The notes below the pieces were generated by a model. That model saw only the letters and a program-made list of their open reading frames with translations, made no database searches and was not told where the DNA came from. Shown one piece after another: positions 38,514 to 47,364 of a stretch of 64,000 bases of DNA. Each line of letters starts with the position of its first letter. The stretch's first letter is position 1. The translations under genes and the position numbers were made by a program. This DNA comes from Sinorhizobium sp. 8-89 (GTDB taxonomy: Bacteria; Pseudomonadota; Alphaproteobacteria; Rhizobiales; Rhizobiaceae): contig NZ_JASKLR010000010.1 in the NCBI RefSeq assembly GCF_030124325.1, positions 81,740-145,739 of the forward strand, written 5' to 3'.

Positions 38514-38819
38514 CAATCGGCTGGCAGCGTCGCGGCTTTCGAAAATTTGCTGCTTTGACGGACTGCCTGAGGACCGATCCGCTCCTGGCTGGCGCATCCG
38601 TCGCGTGCCGTTTCATTGCCCTTCTTTCGCCGCCGCTGTGCTGTGGCCTGCCGTTGCCGTTTTCCTTTTTGCTTACCGAAACGTCGCTGTCGCTTGAAAC
38701 CGGCGGTGCGGCGATTTATGAGCTTAGGCAACGGGCTGCGCTTCGGCAGCCAGATGCAAGATCGCGCGGATTTTCCAGGACACCGGCACCGCGCCTATCC
38801 GGGACACGAGGGCAGTATC
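38514..38819 (+). other. Gap between exbD and pcm (306 bp), possible gene remnant
   Basis: No intact gene is seen where a tonB gene might be expected after exbBD. One frame reads PEDRSAPGWRIRRVPFHCPS and then a short hydrophobic stretch, FAAAVLWPAVAVFLFAYRNV, ending in a stop at 38695-38697. A charged segment plus one span would fit the N-terminus of a TonB-like protein, but there is no proline-rich or C-terminal domain. The region may also simply hold the pcm promoter. The remnant reading is weak. Confidence 0.3.
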
Positions 38820-39479
38820 ATGAACTTCGAAGCAGCGCGCATTAAGATGGTGGACAATCAAATCCGGACCACGGATGTGACCTCCCATTCGGTGCTGTCC
38901 GCCTTCCTTTCCGTACCGCGCGAAGAGTTCGTGCCTGCGAAAATGAAGGAGCTGGCCTATATCGATGCCGATATCGAGCTCGTCGGCGGCCCCGAGCCGC
39001 GTTACCTGATGGAGCCGTCGCCGCTTGCGAAGCTGTTGCAGCTTGCCGAAATTTCCAAGTCAGACGTCGTGCTGGAGATCGGTTGCGGTACCGGTTACGC
39101 CTCGGCACTGCTGTCTCTGATTGCCGGTTCCGTTGTCGCCTTGGAAAGCGACGAAGGGCTGGCCGCGACGGCGACGGCCACGCTGGCTCGCCTCGGCTAT
39201 GACAATATTGCGGTGGTGACCGGCAATCTTGCCGAAGGGTACGCTGCAGAATCGCCCTATGACGTGATTTTCATCAACGGTGCCGTGGAAATGATACCTG
39301 CCGGCCTTCTCGAACAACTCCGCGACGGTGGACGTCTCGTGGCGGTGGAAGGATTTGGTAACGCATCTCGTGCGAAACTTTATGTGCGCGGATTCGGCAA
39401 GATCTCGGAGCGATCAGACTTCAACGCGGCCGTTAAACCTCTTCCCGGATTTCGGCGCGAGCGTTCGTTTGTTTTTTGA
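38820..39479 (+). CDS. Protein-L-isoaspartate O-methyltransferase family protein
   Basis: A SAM-dependent methyltransferase of 219 residues from ATG 38820, with GAGGGC upstream. It has MVDNQIRTTDVTSHSVLSAF, VPREEFVPAKMKELAYIDAD, the SAM motif I VLEIGCGTGYASALLSLIAG and motif II-like ALESDEGLAATATATLARLG. This is the Pcm fold in its alphaproteobacterial form, which lacks the longer C-terminal helix. The family repairs isoaspartyl residues, but in this branch (start MNFEAARIKM) activity has not been shown to my knowledge. It lies upstream of tolC with a 284-bp gap. Confidence 0.88.
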   Translation: MNFEAARIKMVDNQIRTTDVTSHSVLSAFLSVPREEFVPAKMKELAYIDADIELVGGPEPRYLMEPSPLAKLLQLAEISKSDVVLEIGCGTGYASALLSLIAGSVVALESDEGLAATATATLARLGYDNIAVVTGNLAEGYAAESPYDVIFINGAVEMIPAGLLEQLRDGGRLVAVEGFGNASRAKLYVRGFGKISERSDFNAAVKPLPGFRRERSFVF

Positions 39480-39687
39480 AGTACCACATGTTGAGGTTAC
39501 TCAACATAGAGTGTCGGCGCGAAAATCGCAATGTTGCCAATTGGCAACGTACCCTTTGTTTCTTTTGGAAATGGCTGCGCATAGCGTCAGTGGATAGTTG
39601 TCGCGAAACCGAATCCGGGTTTCAAAGAGCACAGAGGTGGTGATTTGCTCGCCAGTGGGTGGCACGAGCACGTTACCACGGTAATGT

Positions 39688-39717
39688 GCAGGTCCCCCAT
39701 AACGGAAGCGGACCTGC
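39688..39717 (+). promoter_or_regulatory. Inverted repeat in the tolC leader
   Basis: GCAGGTCC (39688-39695) and GGACCTGC (39710-39717) form a perfect 8-bp inverted repeat with a 14-nt loop. It ends 46 nt before the tolC ATG. It may be a leader hairpin or a regulator site. The function is unknown. Confidence 0.4.
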
Positions 39718-39763
39718 TGGAAATTGCGAGGCGGCGCCGCTGCCTCGGCTGATCGGAGGGAAG

Positions 39764-41128
39764 ATGGTGTCGATTGTCCGCAAAGCAGCCTTGTGGGCGG
39801 CTGTCTCGACCAGTGTGCTGATCGCGCCGCACGCAACGCTCGCTGAGACGATCTCCGGCGCAATGGCGAAGGCCTATGCCAACAACCCGGATCTCAACGC
39901 CGCTCGCGCTGGCCTTCGCGCGACCGATGAGGGGGTTCCGATCGCCAAGTCCGGCTTTCGGCCTCAGGTTTCGGCATCAGCGACCGGCACGCTAACCCGT
40001 GTCGATAGCGAATTAACTGGCACCCGCGACTTACACAGCGGGCAGATCGGCATCTCGATCACCCAAATGATCTTCGATGGTTTTCAGACGTTGAATAACG
40101 TCAGGGCCGCTGAATCGAATGTCTTTTCCAGTCGTGAAACACTGAAGGCCAACGAGATCCAGATCCTTCTGGCCGCTGCGCAGGCTTATGCCAATATCGC
40201 GCGCGACCAGCAGATCGTCTCTATTCGCAGGCAGAACCTGGCGTTCTTGAGAGAGCAGTTGAATGCCTCGCAGGCCCGCCTCGAGGTCGGTGAAGGAACG
40301 CGGACGGATGTGAGTCAGGCGGAGGCGGAACTCGCCAACGCCCAGTCGTTGCTTGTGAGCGCGATCGCCCAACTCAAGCAAAGCGAAGCAGTATACGTTC
40401 AGATCGTGGGCGCGGCGCCCACCGGAATCAGGCAGCCGGCGCCGGCGAACAAGGCCATGCCGAGATCGCTGGATCAGGCGGTGGCGACGGGACTGCGTGA
40501 AAATCCGCAGATTCTGGCGGCGCAGTATGCGGTTGATACGGCGGGATTCCAGGTAAAGTCGGCAGAAGGCACGATGTTGCCGGGCGTCGTTCTGCAAGGC
40601 GCGGTGACGCGTAACACTGGCAACGTCGGCGAGGACGACACAACGGCCAGCATCACCGCGCGTCTTGAGGTGCCGATCTACCAAGGCGGCGCCGAATATG
40701 GCCAGATACGTCAGGCGAAGGAAATCCTGGGCCAGCAGCGGATCCTCGTCGATTCTGCGCGCGCTTCGGTTCAGCAGACCGTCGTCTCGGCCTATGCTCA
40801 GCTTGATTCCGCGCTCGCCCGCATCACCGCAAGCCGGTCGCAAATTTCTGCCGCCAACCTGGCGCTTGAGGGCGTCATCGAAGAACGAAAGGTTGGCCAG
40901 CGTACGACCCTCGACGTGCTCGATTCGCAGCAGGACGTTCTCGACGCGCAGGAGTCGCTTGCCGGCGCCCAGCGCGACGCCGTCGTGGCGAGCTATTCGC
41001 TGCTCGCCGCCATGGGCAGGCTGACCGTCAGGACCCAAGGCCTCCAGGTTGCCGAATACCGGTCCGAGGAACACTACGAAGCCGTCAAGGACAAGTGGTT
41101 CGGCCTGCGGACCGTCGACGGCCGCTGA
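39764..41128 (+). CDS. tolC: TolC-family outer membrane efflux protein
   Basis: The outer-membrane channel for type I secretion and multidrug efflux, 454 residues from ATG 39764 with GGAGGG close upstream. A signal peptide ends near ATLAE (residue 31). Then come the two repeats of the OEP fold: ISGAMAKAYANNPDLNAARA for the first and LDQAVATGLRENPQILAAQY for the second, with long alpha-helical barrels (ASQARLEVGEGTRTDVSQAE, VGQRTTLDVLDSQQDVLDAQ). In Sinorhizobium TolC is known to matter for secretion of ExsH/NodO-like proteins, drug resistance and symbiosis. It stands alone; partner pumps are elsewhere. Confidence 0.94.
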   Translation: MVSIVRKAALWAAVSTSVLIAPHATLAETISGAMAKAYANNPDLNAARAGLRATDEGVPIAKSGFRPQVSASATGTLTRVDSELTGTRDLHSGQIGISITQMIFDGFQTLNNVRAAESNVFSSRETLKANEIQILLAAAQAYANIARDQQIVSIRRQNLAFLREQLNASQARLEVGEGTRTDVSQAEAELANAQSLLVSAIAQLKQSEAVYVQIVGAAPTGIRQPAPANKAMPRSLDQAVATGLRENPQILAAQYAVDTAGFQVKSAEGTMLPGVVLQGAVTRNTGNVGEDDTTASITARLEVPIYQGGAEYGQIRQAKEILGQQRILVDSARASVQQTVVSAYAQLDSALARITASRSQISAANLALEGVIEERKVGQRTTLDVLDSQQDVLDAQESLAGAQRDAVVASYSLLAAMGRLTVRTQGLQVAEYRSEEHYEAVKDKWFGLRTVDGR

Positions 41129-41137
41129 CCACATGAA

Positions 41138-41246
41138 ACTACAGCTTCGCGCGTCTTGATCAGACGCGCGGCGGGCACTGTAGCACTTTGAATTGCTGCA
41201 CGTTTTGATCCTTAAATCGGCTACGGTTTAGGAAACATGCAGTAGG
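41138..41246 (+). repeat. RIME-like repeat, copy 4
   Basis: A full-length plus-strand copy very similar to the one at 6394: GCGCGTCTtgatcAGACGCGC, then GTAGCACTTTGAATTGCTGC, and the terminal palindrome TTAAATCGGCTACGGTTTA. It lies just after the tolC stop codon. Confidence 0.8.
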
Positions 41247-41405
41247 TGAGGCAGGCAGTATCTGCCCCGAAAAACAAATCTGTGCAAGAATTCCCCTGGT
41301 TGATTCGCGGCGTTTGTTTCGTCCGCGAACTCACTTAAGGTCTGTTTGAAATCGGCACACGGGGTGTTCCAAGCCCATGTTTGGCCGCACCAAACGAGGA
41401 TGGAA

Positions 41406-42215
41406 ATGGCACAGCTCAATGTCGCGCGTGAACCTTCGATGGACGAGATTCTGGCGTCCATTCGCAAGATCATCGAGAACAACGAGCCTGGGCAGGCAGG
41501 ATCCTCTGTCCAGCAGGAATTCGAAGACGAATCCGCGGACGAGATCGAACTGACGATTGACTCCGAAATCGAGACGGTCGCATTCGGCACATCCGACGAG
41601 CTCCTCTCTCCGTCCAAGACGGTGTCGTATGTGTCAGCGGTGGAGACGACCGACAATCCAGCAGAAACGCAGGCGTCGCCGCAGCCGCCGCTTTCGCTTG
41701 CCGACGTTGCGGCAAGAGTAAGGGCCGCGTCAGAGCGTCACGCCGTGAACTATGTTTCCAAGGATCAGGTCGGCCCGGCGTCGACGCCCCCGGTGCAGAA
41801 TAGTCCGGTGATCACCTCGCGAATGGCGGCGGTCTCTTCGCCGGCCAATCCGGCAAGCGCGGTCGCCGGGACAGAAGCGGAGGATGAGCCCACCCGGCGG
41901 GATATCGCCGCAGAACGGAAATCTGCAGCGCTCGAGCCTCACGGATCGTCGCAGGCCGCTCCTCAGGAGAAAGCAGCCGTCGCCGAGGAAGCACCGGGCG
42001 CGATCGTTTCGCCAGCCGTCAGCCGTCAGGTGGCACGCTCGTTCGAAGACCTTGCCCATGCAGTCGAACAAGGGCCAAGACGCTCGTTCGACGAGATTGC
42101 CGAAGCGATGCTTCGGCCGATGCTTCAGGAGTGGCTGGATGATAATCTGCCCACCCTGGTCGAGCGTCTGGTGCGTGAGGAAATCGAGCGCGTGGCACGC
42201 GGTCCTCGCCGCTGA
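41406..42215 (+). CDS. PopZ-like polar organising protein (DUF2497)
   Basis: A 269-residue cytoplasmic protein. Its conserved N-terminal helix reads AREPSMDEILASIRKIIENN, and the C-terminal helical region reads RSFDEIAEAMLRPMLQEWLD followed by DNLPTLVERLVREEIERV. Both are diagnostic for DUF2497/PopZ. Between them is about 170 residues of acidic, Pro/Ala/Glu-rich low-complexity linker. PopZ forms condensates at cell poles and anchors chromosome partition and cell-cycle factors in Caulobacter; in Agrobacterium it marks the growth pole. I chose ATG 41406 (AGGA upstream); 41400 is also possible. It is placed before valS, the usual rhizobial order. Confidence 0.88.
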   Translation: MAQLNVAREPSMDEILASIRKIIENNEPGQAGSSVQQEFEDESADEIELTIDSEIETVAFGTSDELLSPSKTVSYVSAVETTDNPAETQASPQPPLSLADVAARVRAASERHAVNYVSKDQVGPASTPPVQNSPVITSRMAAVSSPANPASAVAGTEAEDEPTRRDIAAERKSAALEPHGSSQAAPQEKAAVAEEAPGAIVSPAVSRQVARSFEDLAHAVEQGPRRSFDEIAEAMLRPMLQEWLDDNLPTLVERLVREEIERVARGPRR

Positions 42216-42343
42216 CGGGCGCTTCGGCGGAGAGTCAAAGCGCCGGCGTCACCGCTTGCGGCTTTTTCGCCGTTCGTGTTGACTTGCGTTGCCCCTTCCG
42301 GTTTACAAAACGCTGATTATCAATCTCCAAAACTGGCCAAAAA

Positions 42344-45187
42344 ATGCTTGATAAGACCTACGATTCCGCATCCGTCGACCCGCGCATCGCCAAGAAGTGG
42401 GACGAAGAAAACGCGTTTCGTGCAGGCGCCGGTGCAAAGCCCGGCGCCGAGAGCTTCTGCATCGTGATCCCGCCGCCTAACGTGACGGGCTCGCTGCATA
42501 TGGGCCACGCGCTGAACAATACGCTGCAGGACATCATGGTGCGCTTCGAACGTATGCGCGGCAAGGATGTGCTCTGGCAGCCAGGCATGGATCACGCCGG
42601 CATCGCCACGCAGATGGTTGTCGAGCGTCAACTCGCACAAAGACAGCTGCCCGGCCGGCGCGAGATGGGGCGTGAAGCCTTCGTCGAGAAGGTGTGGGAG
42701 TGGAAGGCCGAATCCGGTGGTTTGATCTTCAACCAGTTGAAACGCCTTGGAGCGTCCTGCGACTGGTCGCGCGAACGCTTCACTATGGATGACGGACTGT
42801 CCGATGCCGTTCTCGAAGTTTTTGTAAGCCTTTATAAGGAAGGCTTGATCTATCGCGATAAACGCCTGGTCAATTGGGATCCGAAACTGCAGACGGCGAT
42901 TTCCGATATCGAAGTCGAGCAGGTCGAGGTCAATGGCCATCTCTGGCACCTGCGGTACCCGTTGGAAGAGGGCATCACCTATCAGCATCCGGTGGCCTTC
43001 GATGACGACGGCAACGCCACGGAATGGGAAGACCGCGACTACCTCGTCGTCGCGACGACACGTCCGGAAACAATGCTCGGCGATACCGGTGTTGCGGTCC
43101 ATCCCGACGACGCGCGCTACAAGGGCATTGTCGGCAAGCACGTGATCCTGCCGATCGTCGGGAGACGGATTCCGATCGTTGCCGACGAATACCCCGATCC
43201 GGCGACCGGTACCGGCGCCGTCAAGATGACGCCGGCCCACGACTTCAACGATTTCGACGTCGGAAAGCGGAGAGGGCTTCGCCAGGTCAATGTGCTGACT
43301 GCGGATGGACGGATCACGATCAAGAACAATGAAGACTTTCTCGAGGGGCTCGATCATCCGGCCGCTCTCCACGGCGCCTGGGATCAGCTCGAGGGCAAGG
43401 ATCGCTTCGAGGCGCGCAGGCTGATCGTCGAGATTCTAGAGGAAGCCGGGCTCGTCGATCACATCGAGCCGCACAGGCATACGGTGCCACACGGCGATCG
43501 CGGCGGCGTGCCGATCGAGCCGCGCCTGACCGAGCAGTGGTATGTCGACGCCAAGACGCTGGCCAAGCCCGCGATCGCTGCGGTCAGGGAGGGGCGGACC
43601 AGTTTCGTTCCGAAGAACTGGGAAAAGACCTATTTCGAGTGGATGGAGAATATCCAGCCCTGGTGCATTTCTCGCCAGCTCTGGTGGGGACATCAGATCC
43701 CCGCCTGGTACGGTCCCGACGGCCAGGTCTTCGTCGAGAGGACCGAGGAAGAAGCGCTGCATGCCGCGATCCAGCATTATCTTGCGCATGAAGGTCCGAT
43801 GAAGGCTTATGTCGAAGACCTTCTCGAAAACTTCAAGCCGGGCGAAATCTTGACGCGCGACGAGGACGTGCTCGACACCTGGTTCTCGTCCGCGCTCTGG
43901 CCGTTCTCGACGCTCGGCTGGCCGAACGAAACGCCGGAACTCGAAAAATACTACCAGACCGATGTTCTGGTGACCGGCTTTGACATCATCTTCTTCTGGG
44001 TCGCCCGAATGATGATGATGGGCCTTCATTTCATGAAGGATGCCGACGGCACGCCCGTCGAGCCGTTCCACACCGTTTACGTCCACGCGCTCGTTCGCGA
44101 CAAGAACGGCCAGAAGATGTCGAAGTCGAAGGGCAACGTCATCGACCCGTTGGAACTGATGGACGAATACGGGGCCGACGCGCTGCGCTTCACCTTGGCG
44201 ATCATGGCGGCGCAGGGGCGCGACGTGAAGCTCGACCCGGCCCGTATTGCCGGCTACCGCAACTTCGGCACCAAGCTTTGGAATGCAACGCGGTTTGCCG
44301 AGATGAACGGTGTGACGAACAGCGAGGGCTTCATTCCGGAAGCCACGTCGTTGACCATCAACCGCTGGATTCTCACCGAGCTTTCGCGAACAATCCGTGA
44401 CGTGACCGAAGCAATCGAGGGATACCGTTTCAACGAAGCTGCCGGCGGTCTCTATCGCTTTGTCTGGAACCAGTTCTGTGATTGGTATCTGGAGCTGCTG
44501 AAGCCCGTCTTTAACGGCAGTGACGAGGAGGCGAAGCGGGAGTCGCAGGCCTGCGTCGCCTATGTCCTGGACGAGATCTACAAGCTCTTGCACCCGTTCA
44601 TGCCCTTCATGACCGAGGAACTCTGGGAGAAGACAGGCGGCCCCGGTCGCGAGCGCGACACACTGTTGTGCCATGCGGAATGGCCGTCTGCCTTCTATGC
44701 GGATGATGCTGCCGCCGACGAAATCAACTGGCTGATCGATCTCGTCTCGGGCATTCGCTCGGTGCGTGCGGAAATGAACGTTCCGCCGGCGGCGACGGCA
44801 CCGCTGGTGATCGTCGGTGCAAATGGACTGACGAGCGAGCGGCTTGACCGGCATGCCTCGGCGATAAAGCGCTTGGCAAGAGTGGAAAGCATCGAGCATG
44901 CGGCCGTGGCGCCACGCGGCAGCGCCCAGATCATCATTGCCGAAGCGACGGCCTGCCTTCCGCTCGGCAACCTTATCGATCTAGCGGCGGAGAAACTCCG
45001 CCTGGAAAAGGCGATCGCCAAGGTCGAGGTCGAGCGCGAGAGGATTCTCGGCAAGCTTGCCAACGAAAAGTTCGTGGCCAACGCCAAGGCCGAACTGGTC
45101 GAGGCAGAACGCGAAAGGCTGGTCGAACTGGACCTGCAAAAGGATTCGCTGGGGGTCGCGCTTAGCCGCGTCTCGGAAGCGAGTTAA
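42344..45187 (+). CDS. valS: Valyl-tRNA synthetase
   Basis: A class I aminoacyl-tRNA synthetase, 947 residues. The start region reads LDKTYDSASVDPRIAKKWDE, with the HIGH-type motif in GSLHMGHALNNTLQDI, the editing CP1 domain (VATTRPETMLGDTGVAVHPD), the KMSKS loop in KNGQKMSKSKGNVIDPLELM, and a C-terminal coiled-coil arm (EKLRLEKAIAKVEVERERIL) that contacts the tRNA. Length and motifs are complete. It ends in a terminator at 45229-45254. Confidence 0.98.
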   Translation: MLDKTYDSASVDPRIAKKWDEENAFRAGAGAKPGAESFCIVIPPPNVTGSLHMGHALNNTLQDIMVRFERMRGKDVLWQPGMDHAGIATQMVVERQLAQRQLPGRREMGREAFVEKVWEWKAESGGLIFNQLKRLGASCDWSRERFTMDDGLSDAVLEVFVSLYKEGLIYRDKRLVNWDPKLQTAISDIEVEQVEVNGHLWHLRYPLEEGITYQHPVAFDDDGNATEWEDRDYLVVATTRPETMLGDTGVAVHPDDARYKGIVGKHVILPIVGRRIPIVADEYPDPATGTGAVKMTPAHDFNDFDVGKRRGLRQVNVLTADGRITIKNNEDFLEGLDHPAALHGAWDQLEGKDRFEARRLIVEILEEAGLVDHIEPHRHTVPHGDRGGVPIEPRLTEQWYVDAKTLAKPAIAAVREGRTSFVPKNWEKTYFEWMENIQPWCISRQLWWGHQIPAWYGPDGQVFVERTEEEALHAAIQHYLAHEGPMKAYVEDLLENFKPGEILTRDEDVLDTWFSSALWPFSTLGWPNETPELEKYYQTDVLVTGFDIIFFWVARMMMMGLHFMKDADGTPVEPFHTVYVHALVRDKNGQKMSKSKGNVIDPLELMDEYGADALRFTLAIMAAQGRDVKLDPARIAGYRNFGTKLWNATRFAEMNGVTNSEGFIPEATSLTINRWILTELSRTIRDVTEAIEGYRFNEAAGGLYRFVWNQFCDWYLELLKPVFNGSDEEAKRESQACVAYVLDEIYKLLHPFMPFMTEELWEKTGGPGRERDTLLCHAEWPSAFYADDAAADEINWLIDLVSGIRSVRAEMNVPPAATAPLVIVGANGLTSERLDRHASAIKRLARVESIEHAAVAPRGSAQIIIAEATACLPLGNLIDLAAEKLRLEKAIAKVEVERERILGKLANEKFVANAKAELVEAERERLVELDLQKDSLGVALSRVSEAS

Positions 45188-45228
45188 AGCACAGGGAAGG
45201 TGTACGCTTTCCGTCAAAGAACAAATGC

Positions 45229-45257
45229 AATCCGCGGTAGAAATGCCGCGGATTTTC
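45229..45257 (+). terminator. valS terminator
   Basis: AATCCGCGG (45229-45237) pairs exactly with CCGCGGATT (45246-45254) 42 nt after the valS stop, followed by TTC. Confidence 0.75.
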
Positions 45258-45641
45258 TATTATGCGACCGGGGACTTCGAATCAGGTCTCGATTCGACGC
45301 GATGGAGCACTGCAATACACGCCTTGGTTTTATTGGCAACTTGCCCAAAGATGCTTGCGGCTAAACGGCGCAAAAAGCGAAATTGTTGTTGCTCGGCCAC
45401 ACTTCGTCGTAGAAGTGGAATATTATTTTCAACTATCCGGAATGCTCAGCCTTCATTGGAAAACCGTTCCAGGATTCCGGAATTGTGTCTAGATCTTCAA
45501 ATTCTTACGTAAATCCAATGGCCGATCCGCCGGCCAATCCGCGAGGCCGCGGTTTGCATTTCACGCAATCGTGAGGATACTCCCTGTCAAGCGCGACATG
45601 AGGTGGATTGTCGCACACTGAAAGTGCAGGGGAGGAGCTTA
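45258..45641 (+). other. Gap between valS and the FadL-like gene (384 bp)
   Basis: No gene is supported. The region is clearly more AT-rich than its surroundings (for example TATTATTTTCAACTATCCGG near 45420), so it probably carries promoter and leader of the following outer-membrane gene. Open frames here are short and show no protein-like features. Confidence 0.5.
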
Positions 45642-46889
45642 ATGGCTCGAAGTGGAATGAAGCAGGGCATTTTGGCGGTCGTCGCCGGAATGCTCGCGGT
45701 GTCGGCTGCGCACGCTGGGGGGCTTGAGCGCAGCGGTTATAATATCGATTTGCTGTTTGACCCGTCGGATTATGCCGCCGAAGCGACGGCGACCTACGTT
45801 AATCCGCAGCGCGAACTGAAGAACGTTACGGACATCAACCCTGCGAATGGTATCGGATCCAACGGTATAGGCGGCGGCAGCACGACCGTTGAGGACACCG
45901 AAAGTTATTGGGCGCCCCGCATCGGTGTAAAGGCTGGTTTGGGTGACAGTTTTGACTGTATGGCGGACTACTCTCAGCCTTGGGGCGCCCACACTAATCC
46001 CGGTAAGGACTGGATGGGCGCGAACGACAACATCGAGACGAAGGTCGAAAGCGACAACTACGCTGCCACCTGCTCGTATAAATGGGAGATGGGCCCCGGC
46101 TTCTTCCGCGTCATCGGCGGCGGGTTCTACCAGGAGGTTAATGGTTTCAAAGACCGGCTTGTTGCGCCGGCAATCGCTGTCGCACCGCTCACTGGTGTTG
46201 GTCGACTCGAGCTCGAGGGCGACGGTTGGGGATGGCGGGCCGGTGTTGCCTACGAGATTCCGGAATACGCAATGCGCGCGAGCCTCGTTTACAACAGCGA
46301 GGTTGATCTGAACAATTTGTCCGGCTTCATCGACCTGACGCAGTTTGCATTTCCCACTCCGTTCGGCCCGATCAGAGGTACCAAGTACGACGTTTCCGGT
46401 TCCGCTTCGATGCCGGATTCTCTGGAACTCAAGGTGCAGTCCGGCATAGCACCCGGCTGGTTGGCATTCGGCTCCGTCAAGTGGACCGATTGGAGCCAAT
46501 TGCAGGTCCTTGAGTTCTGCCCGGCTACGGCATCGCAATTGACGCCGTGCACGAGTCTTGACCTGCTGTACCGCGACGGATGGACCGTCACGGGTGGCAT
46601 CGGTCACAAGTTCAACGATCAATGGAGCGGCGCCGTCAGCCTTACTTGGGATCGTGGCACCAGTACAGGCATCGGCACGCAGACTGACACGTGGACACTC
46701 GGCACGGGCGTGTCGTACACGCCAACGGAGAATGTCGAACTCCGGTTTGCAGGTGCCGTCGGTATTCTGACAAGCGGCGAATCCGGCCCCACGACTCACA
46801 ATGGTGAGGTCTTTGGTGACGAGGTGACCTACGACTATGACAACGATTTCGTAGGTGCGATTTCTACATCACTAAAGGTCAGGTTCTGA
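45642..46889 (+). CDS. FadL-family outer membrane transport protein
   Basis: A 415-residue outer-membrane barrel. From ATG 45642 (GGAGGAG upstream) it starts with a signal peptide ending near AAHAG and then GLERSGYNIDLLFDPSDYAA, a rhizobial version of the FadL hatch region. Strand-rich segments follow (YWAPRIGVKAGLGDSFDCMA, then FNDQWSGAVSLTWDRGTSTG), and it ends SLKVRF with the terminal Phe of barrels. FadL proteins carry hydrophobic molecules, classically long-chain fatty acids; in Sinorhizobium one FadL was reported to aid uptake of long-chain acyl-homoserine lactones. Whether this is that paralogue cannot be decided. Four cysteines (FDCMADY, ATCSYK, EFCPATA, TPCTS) suggest two disulfides in the periplasmic or outer loops. 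Confidence 0.85.
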   Translation: MARSGMKQGILAVVAGMLAVSAAHAGGLERSGYNIDLLFDPSDYAAEATATYVNPQRELKNVTDINPANGIGSNGIGGGSTTVEDTESYWAPRIGVKAGLGDSFDCMADYSQPWGAHTNPGKDWMGANDNIETKVESDNYAATCSYKWEMGPGFFRVIGGGFYQEVNGFKDRLVAPAIAVAPLTGVGRLELEGDGWGWRAGVAYEIPEYAMRASLVYNSEVDLNNLSGFIDLTQFAFPTPFGPIRGTKYDVSGSASMPDSLELKVQSGIAPGWLAFGSVKWTDWSQLQVLEFCPATASQLTPCTSLDLLYRDGWTVTGGIGHKFNDQWSGAVSLTWDRGTSTGIGTQTDTWTLGTGVSYTPTENVELRFAGAVGILTSGESGPTTHNGEVFGDEVTYDYDNDFVGAISTSLKVRF

Positions 46890-46911
46890 CCCCCATCCAT
46901 TGGAGCGTTTA

Positions 46912-46940
46912 AGGCCCGGGTTCTGCCGGGCCTTCCTTTA
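46912..46940 (+). terminator. FadL-like gene terminator
   Basis: AAGGCCCGG (46912-46920) pairs with CCGGGCCTT (46927-46935), followed by CCTTTA, 22 nt after the stop codon. Confidence 0.8.
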
Positions 46941-47364
46941 TTGGCGCGAGGTGTCTTCGGCTGACGACACCACTTTTATGAGCATTCATGAATGTGACGA
47001 TTCAGCAACACATTTGCTGCTATGGTTTGCTAGTATCGCGGCCGGGTCGATTATGTCCATTTCCCGCCACAAAATGAGAGCAGCGATGATACCGACAAAC
47101 GTGCGATCGAGTGCTGTACCTGTGCCGTTTAAGGTGAACTGAGTTTGTGTGCTGTCATGACATCCCTTCGCAACTGGCATCAAACGCCCTGCCGATCCAC
47201 CATCGGCTGCGCGGACGGAGATGCGCGGGAAAAATATCGTGGGCACCATGGTCGTAGCCTCGTTGGGAACCGATGAGCACTCGAATGGCAAGCGACCCTG
47301 CACAGATTGATGTTTGCAGCGGTGATGAGTTCGGCGTGGCCGGCTGGAACGGAAGAAATTGATC
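46941..47364 (+). other. exoR upstream region (424 bp)
   Basis: No convincing gene is seen. A 54-codon frame from ATG 46978 to 47142 is open but has no ribosome site or protein-like pattern. The region should contain the exoR promoter; in Sinorhizobium exoR is known to be autoregulated through ExoS/ChvI. I could not identify the ChvI site by eye. Confidence 0.45.

Noticed and set aside
43436..44899. 487-codon minus-strand frame opposite valS
   Set aside because: It is a shadow of valS with no protein-like features.
45262..45492. Short plus-strand frame after the valS terminator
   Set aside because: It lies in an AT-rich promoter-like gap and has no start signal or similarity to known proteins.
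46978..47142. 54-codon open frame upstream of exoR
   Set aside because: There is no ribosome binding site, no hydrophobic or conserved pattern, and the first ATG is arbitrary; left as non-coding.
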